64,000 nucleotides of DNA, from assembly GCA_037367405.1 (NCBI GenBank), contig JAZKJV010005749.1:310001-374000 (forward strand), given 5' to 3'. Below the pieces are notes generated by a model, which made no database searches, was not told where the DNA came from, and saw only the letters and a program-made list of their open reading frames with translations. The translations under genes were made by a program, and so were the position numbers. Of this stretch, positions 59,213 through 64,000 are shown piece after piece. The DNA is from Ottelia alismoides (Eukaryota > Streptophyta > Magnoliopsida > Alismatales > Hydrocharitaceae). The stretch's first letter is position 1; the number at the start of each line of letters is the position of its first letter.

Positions 59213-60403
59213 CTAATCTTCCGATTGTCCTAAAGAGGGAAGGATTGACAGGACCAACTGGGCCTCTAAGTCATCGGAGATGTAGGGTGATGCAGGTTCT
59301 GAGCTGTACTCGTTCCTGAAGACCTCGCAAACTGACTCATGCACTGGATCATCTTCGGAGGAGATGGATGCATCGATGCTGGCTGGGTTCTGTCTCCATG
59401 GCCCAACTGTGTCTACATGATCGCAGTCTGCTTTGGTAGAAGAGAACTCGGTGCTGGATTCTGAATCCGATCTCTGCCATCTTGTCTGCTTCATCTGGAG
59501 TTCCTCATCTCCACCTGGAGTTTGGAACTGGATCTTCCTGATCTTATAATCGAACAAGGCCCCCGCTGTTCTGAGGAAGGGCCTGCCTAAGATAATCTGG
59601 GAATCTCTCCAATTACGAGGGGTCTCCATATCTAGGACAGTGAAGTCCACCATGTATTCCTGCCCCTCGACTTTGATCACAATGTTCCTCAATTCTCCTT
59701 GGGACCTCTTGGTTGATTTATCAGCAAACTGTAGAAGGGCTCTAGATTTCCTAAGAGGTCTGAGATTAAGCCGCTCATAGAGGGCTGTAGGCATCAGATT
59801 GATTGAGGAACCATTGTCCAGGAGAGTGCGTGCAAATGCGATGTCATCAACATGACTCACTACATAATGTGCACCCATGTCTCTTCGTTTCCTAGGAAAC
59901 GAGTTCTTTATTGCACAAGTCGTGGCTACTGATAAAACGTGTTTCTCAACACGGCTTTTGGTCTTCCTGCTAACCCTAGTAGGTGTGCATCGCACCTTAA
60001 GGTATTTTTGGAATGCAGGGGTCATTTCCACGTACTTGTCAAAAGGGATTGTGACCTTGATGTGTTTGTTGCAGAACTCTGCCATCTCAGGGTCATCTTT
60101 TTGAATTTTTTTCATTTTCTTCTTTCCACCCTTGAGAGCTCGGGGGAAAGGGATTATTGACTCCAACTCATGTTTGGAAACTGAAAGATTTTCATTAACT
60201 TCTGGAACTGAGTTCTTTACATGACTCTGACTTTGAAACAAACTAGGACTCTGACTCTGATTGAAAAGAAAATGCTGTGGCGAAATCGGTGATGCTTCTT
60301 CTGCGACTGCTAGACGATCCTCCTCAGATGGAGGTGCGGGCTCCTCATCGGTTCCGTCGGACTCTATGCGGATGCGAGACTGCTGCTTCGAGGACTCAGA
60401 CAT
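59213..60403 (-). pseudogene. Gag C-terminus and protease of element B
   Basis: Open frame of 396 codons in a frame different from upstream gag. The first third is Ser/Glu-rich (MSESSKQQSRIRIES). Then IKVTIPFDKYVEMTPAFQKY and the aspartic protease at about 59880-59560: FARTLLDNGSSINLMP (active-site D-N-G-S), closing with SQIILGRPFLRTAGALFDYK. The tail is acidic. A TAG near 59210 and a TAA near 59070 interrupt the acidic linker before RT. Confidence 0.88.
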
Positions 60404-60499
60404 CCTCTTCTTCTACCGGCGATGGTGGTGGTGGTGCTGCTCCTCTTCCTCCAAGTACTTTCCTTCTGTGCCCGTGCCTGACGAGGTATGGTCACGGTC

Positions 60500-62475
60500 C
60501 TTCCGCTCCTGAGGGACATATGATTTACATTATCATTCGAAAAGATCTCATGTTCAGATAAATAATTATCTGAATAATATACCTGATCACGAGGTCGGTT
60601 CTGGCCATGGAGTATGCTGTTCGGGTTGGCCTGAACCTGTGCGGGAATTGGGGTCTTTGGCGTCATCTGCTGGATTTGGGTACGAGAGACACGACTGATA
60701 TCGGTTCTCATATCCAGATAATCGTTCTGCATCTGTTGGACCCTATCAGACAGGGTCTGGATCGCCAAGGTGAGGGACTCCAATTCGGTGGGCTGGGCTG
60801 GCTGATGTGCGGACGAAGTTCTTTATTGGCCCTGCTGGCCATTCCGATACTGCTGCTGCTGGTGGGACGATGCTGGGCCCTGCTGATATGTGCGCTGCTG
60901 CTGCTGGTGCTGTTGAGGCTGGTACCCTTGTTCTGGCCTGGACTGCATGAAGCGTGGTGTGGGGACGGAGCTGGTTCCTTGGTAAGCTGGGGAAGGTCGG
61001 TGAGGCTGACCATTCCCCATCCCCGACTGTCTACTGACGGGGTCGCGGCTGTACCACATCTTGTTGATCTCGAACACCTGTGGAGGCTCCTCGTATCCGA
61101 TCTATGCTTGTGGGGGTGCATGCTGGTCCTGTTGGGTGTAATTATGATCCTCCACCCAGCCACTGTGAGGCCCCGGTGCCTGCTCCTGCACAAGATGGAC
61201 TCGATGCATACGTGCAGGTGGTGCAGAAGGGGCAGGTAGCTTCATCTTGGCTACCTTCTCAATGAGTTCCTCCACTTGCTTCGGTAGACGCGAGAGAGAC
61301 TCAAGGTCAGTGACCCTCTTGTGGATCTGCTCTACCATGGTTAGCTTGTCGGCAATCATCCCCATGATGGGGATGAGGTCCTCGGTCAGATCCGCTACAG
61401 TCCTTCGGGTTGTCTCATTGGATAGGATTGAGGGAGACAACGTGTAGGCCCTGGTGGCCTGCGACATGCCGGTTTCTGCCCTCTGCTCCAGGATCTTCCA
61501 TACGGCGTGCTCGTTTTTATTCAGATAGCTTCCTCCACAGGCGGCACTGACTAGCCCCTGCATCTATGGGGTTAGACCACAGAACAAGGTCTGGACTAAG
61601 ATCGCCTTAGAAATGCCATGGCAGGGGCATTTCTGCACTAAGTCATTGAACCTATCCCAAGCATCATGGAAAGGTTCACTGGGTCCTTGAGAGAAGCTGG
61701 CGATCTTCGTTCTCATCTGGTTAGTCCTACTGAGAGGGTAGAACGTTTTCAGGAATAGGTCCTTAAACTGCATCCATGTAGTACATATCACCCCTAAGTT
61801 TTTCAGCCAATGAGCTGCCTTATCTCCTAAGGTAAATGGGGTGGCCTTCAGTCTAATATAATCTTGACCAACATTGGGATGGCTAAGATTGTTGCAAACC
61901 AGCTCGAAGTCACGGAGGAAGGTATATGGCTCTTCATTGGTATTCCCGTGGAACTTTGATAGCAGACTAAGGAAGTGGGGCTTCAGCTCGAATGCTTCAG
62001 CAGGAACCGCTGGGGTCAACCAATTATGTATCTCGTTTTCTGCTGGGTTGTAGGCATCGACCATTGGTCGGTCGATTCCTCCTGCTACTATTATCTGTCC
62101 CATCCGAGCCGTGAGATCTGCATTTCTTTGTTCGGCTTCAGCAAGGCGAGTGAGAATTTGACGTAGTTGGTCCTCATCCGGTGGTGGCTGCTTCGGTGGC
62201 ATCTTGTTCTCTAGTCCTGGGTATGAATTAAGATCAGTGTCAGAGGACAAATCAAGGAAGGGGTTCTTACCGAGGCGATGGTCTTCCTCGGTAAGCTCAG
62301 AGGAGATGAAAGGGTTGGTTTGAGAGTAACTACCCTGTGTATGCAGGAACCAAGACTCAAGAGGGTCATGAGTCTTGGGTGGTCTAAGGTGCGCTTGGGC
62401 CGATGAAGATGAGTTACGTGGGGGACTCATAGAGAGATCGATGAATAAAGAGTCGAGATCTCCCCAGTCGCTCAT
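60500..62475 (-). pseudogene. Gag of element B
   Basis: Start taken at the ATG at 62473-62475 (MSDWGDLDSLF) rather than the upstream one at 62559, since element C begins the same way. The capsid-type Retrotrans_gag domain lies at about 61990-61600: FLSLLSKFHGNTNEEPYTFL, IRLKATPFTLGDKAAHWLKN, MQFKDLFLKTFYPLSRTNQM, FHDAWDRFNDLVQKCPCHGI. In-frame stops: TAG at 61564 (A has Glu here), TAG at 61102, TAA at 60823. A Gln-rich low-complexity part and SLRSGRTVTIPRQ follow before the frame change near 60500. Confidence 0.88.
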
Positions 62476-63841
62476 CTTGATATGGCGAGAAGAAGATAGG
62501 ATTTTACCCCTACCTGAAGCAAACAAATCAATCCAAAACCTTGGGTTCACACTCAACACAGTGAAGGACTCGAAATCGAGTCCAATTGATCCTGTAGATT
62601 TTAAATGTGATTTTCAAGCAAAATAGCAAGGATTACGCAGCCTATAGGGAAGTCGGCTCAGAGCCGGATGCGTCTTCCCTGTTTAACTTGTCGCCTTAGA
62701 TACCACTGGTCCTTCCTTTCTTCGCTCCTATCCCAAGTTGATGAATTCAAAGACCACACCCCTATCTACCTGCAAGCAGGCGGAGGCTGACAAGGCCGGA
62801 ACTTCACCCCGGGGGGTTAATGGCAACTTGTCGTAAAGTACCGCAATTTCACCCCTATCTACCTGAGACAGGAGGAGGCTACATGGTACTAGTCAGTGAA
62901 TCTGAAATTATTCGACTTGTGATATTTGCTAGGATTAGTTGGAACGTGATATGGAAGGCGGGGATTTGGGCTCTGCCTTAAGGTGTTCACACACACTCAA
63001 GTACCCTCACTCAGCCTGAAAACAAGGTCGGGGATTAATCTCCCGCAAACAATTTTCAAATTTTATTCCTTTTTTTGGTCAATAATGTTTAGCAGTCCCG
63101 ATTTTAAGATAAGTTCTCACTGATTAAGTCCAACCACACAGCACGCCTATCGGACAGTCCCAATTTCCATTTAATTAAATGTAAAAAAATCAGAGGGGGA
63201 AATCAAGAAAAAGCCGATGCAAGATAAAAATAATGATGCTATGCTGAGTTCAGGAGACTTACAGTGATCCCTTCGCTTTTTTTATGCAGGATGCAAAATA
63301 GAATTGAAAACTTTTATCTAAATGCAAATGTAGGCGATGAAAGCCGCTCCTAGACAAGCAGTTCTATTAGCGTGAAGAACAGGTTGATTTTGGCTAAGTT
63401 CTGCGGTCTAAGTGCGTCTTTTAAGTGAGTTGTGTGGTCCTAATAATTACGAGCACAAGCAATTCCTAGATTGGCTCGGGGAGCCGCTAGTGCAAGCTAA
63501 ATTACATTCACCCACACATCACACGGGGACACAGTTCCACTATCTTTACACGCGCGAGAACCCAAATGAGAACTGCTGGAAATAATGCGAAAATGAAGTA
63601 AAATGTAAATTACAACACCTCTCTATTCACTCAATAAAATTAAAATGCTAGATCCTCATAGCGTCATCGACTCCTCGCGTTCCTCGCATAAAAACAAATT
63701 GAGGTCAGAGAGTGACACAGAAAAATAATGCAAAGAAATAAAAGAGAGAAAATAATTACAAGACAACCGGGGGTCAGACTACCCGGGGAAAAGAAAAATC
63801 AAACAATCAGACTTTCGCTAAAAAATAACCTAAGCCGTGCC
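62476..63841 (-). mobile_element. Leader of element B
   Basis: Non-coding leader of about 1.4 kb between PBS and gag. A repeated phrase CACCCCTATCTACCTG occurs near 62757 and 62849. The part near 63080-63110 matches the end of A's leader. Confidence 0.75.
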
Positions 63842-63859
63842 TCCCCGGCAACGGTGCCA
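63842..63859 (-). other. Primer-binding site, tRNA-Asp type (element B)
   Basis: The plus strand reads TCCCCGGCAACGGTGCCA; it matches the tRNA-Asp 3' end at 17 of 18 positions (T for C at 63855). It lies 3 nt from the LTR. Confidence 0.9.
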
Positions 63860-63862
63860 TTT

Positions 63863-64000
63863 TGATAGCCGCTCCCGCTACCCTTGTTAATTTGGTCAAA
63901 TTAATGTCCAAATTAATTAGATGTGTTCGTTGCAGTCGGATACGAGAGGGAATATCAAAAACCACTTTTAATTAGATTCAAGTTAATTTCAAGCGGCAAT
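63863..64000 (-). repeat. 5' LTR of element B, cut by the window edge
   Basis: Begins TGATAGCCGCTCCCGCT beside the PBS and matches 48568-48705 with about seven differences. The remainder lies beyond the window. Confidence 0.9.

Larger units (their letters stand above)
48568..64000 (-). mobile_element. Athila-type element B, nearly complete
   Basis: Minus-strand Ty3/gypsy element running off the right edge within its 5' LTR. Order on the minus strand: 5' LTR, PBS, leader, gag, PR, RT, RNase H, INT, conserved non-coding region with stem-loops, PPT, 3' LTR. All domains are recognisable, but stops and frameshifts make it non-autonomous. Assignment to Athila rests on the tRNA-Asp PBS, the LRSG motif at the gag end, the DNGSSINLMP protease and FGKPCHLPTELVHK after the integrase core. 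Confidence 0.9.

Noticed and set aside
60607..61239. Leu/Cys-rich frame of 210 codons on the plus strand
   Set aside because: Antisense of the Gln-rich gag tail; hydrophobic runs come from complementing CAG repeats.

Overview
The window is nuclear DNA of a flowering plant. It is made almost entirely of transposable elements inserted into one another. Supporting signs are Ty3/gypsy, Ty1/copia, CACTA, LINE and MITE families of plant type, a primer-binding site complementary to plant tRNA-Asp, intron-containing En/Spm-type transposase genes, and a block that looks mitochondrial with an atpA segment. I see no intact host gene, rRNA, tRNA or CRISPR. Density and nesting suggest a large genome; the species cannot be read from the sequence.

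Layout. 1-949: leader, PBS and partial LTR of an Athila-type element (D, minus). 950-5097: right half of a CACTA element with decayed tnp2-like and tnpA-like genes; its right end sits in the reverse transcriptase of a copia element (E, minus, 5098-8756). 8757-14907: mostly non-coding, with MITEs, a probable SINE and a local duplication in which each copy carries a different MITE. 14908-19492: three-layer nest, a hAT-like MITE holding a Tourist-like MITE holding a 3.66-kb Athila solo LTR. 19493-24979: copia-type LTR with a minisatellite, fold-back elements, a chromovirus RT scrap and a LINE tail.

24980-64000: one nested complex of Athila elements. Element C (plus) has its 5' LTR at 24980-32881, itself interrupted by a MITE and an opposite-strand solo LTR, then a degenerate PBS and the start of gag. 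Element A (minus, from 35200) is inserted in C's gag. Element B (minus, from 48568) is inserted in A's leader and runs off the right edge. B keeps every domain in order (gag, PR, RT, RNase H, INT) with several stops and frameshifts; A is more decayed. B's 3' LTR carries about 1.9 kb of probable mitochondrial DNA.

The most unusual signal is non-coding. Both A and B carry, between integrase and 3' LTR, an array of four stem-loops whose outer arm plus G-run repeats the sequence of the element's own polypurine tract. The long LTRs also share degenerate repeat fields (G-run followed by TGCAAAT; GATC-N2-ACGGT). Nothing here looks like a host defence or metabolic system; the interest is in retroelement structure and insertion history.
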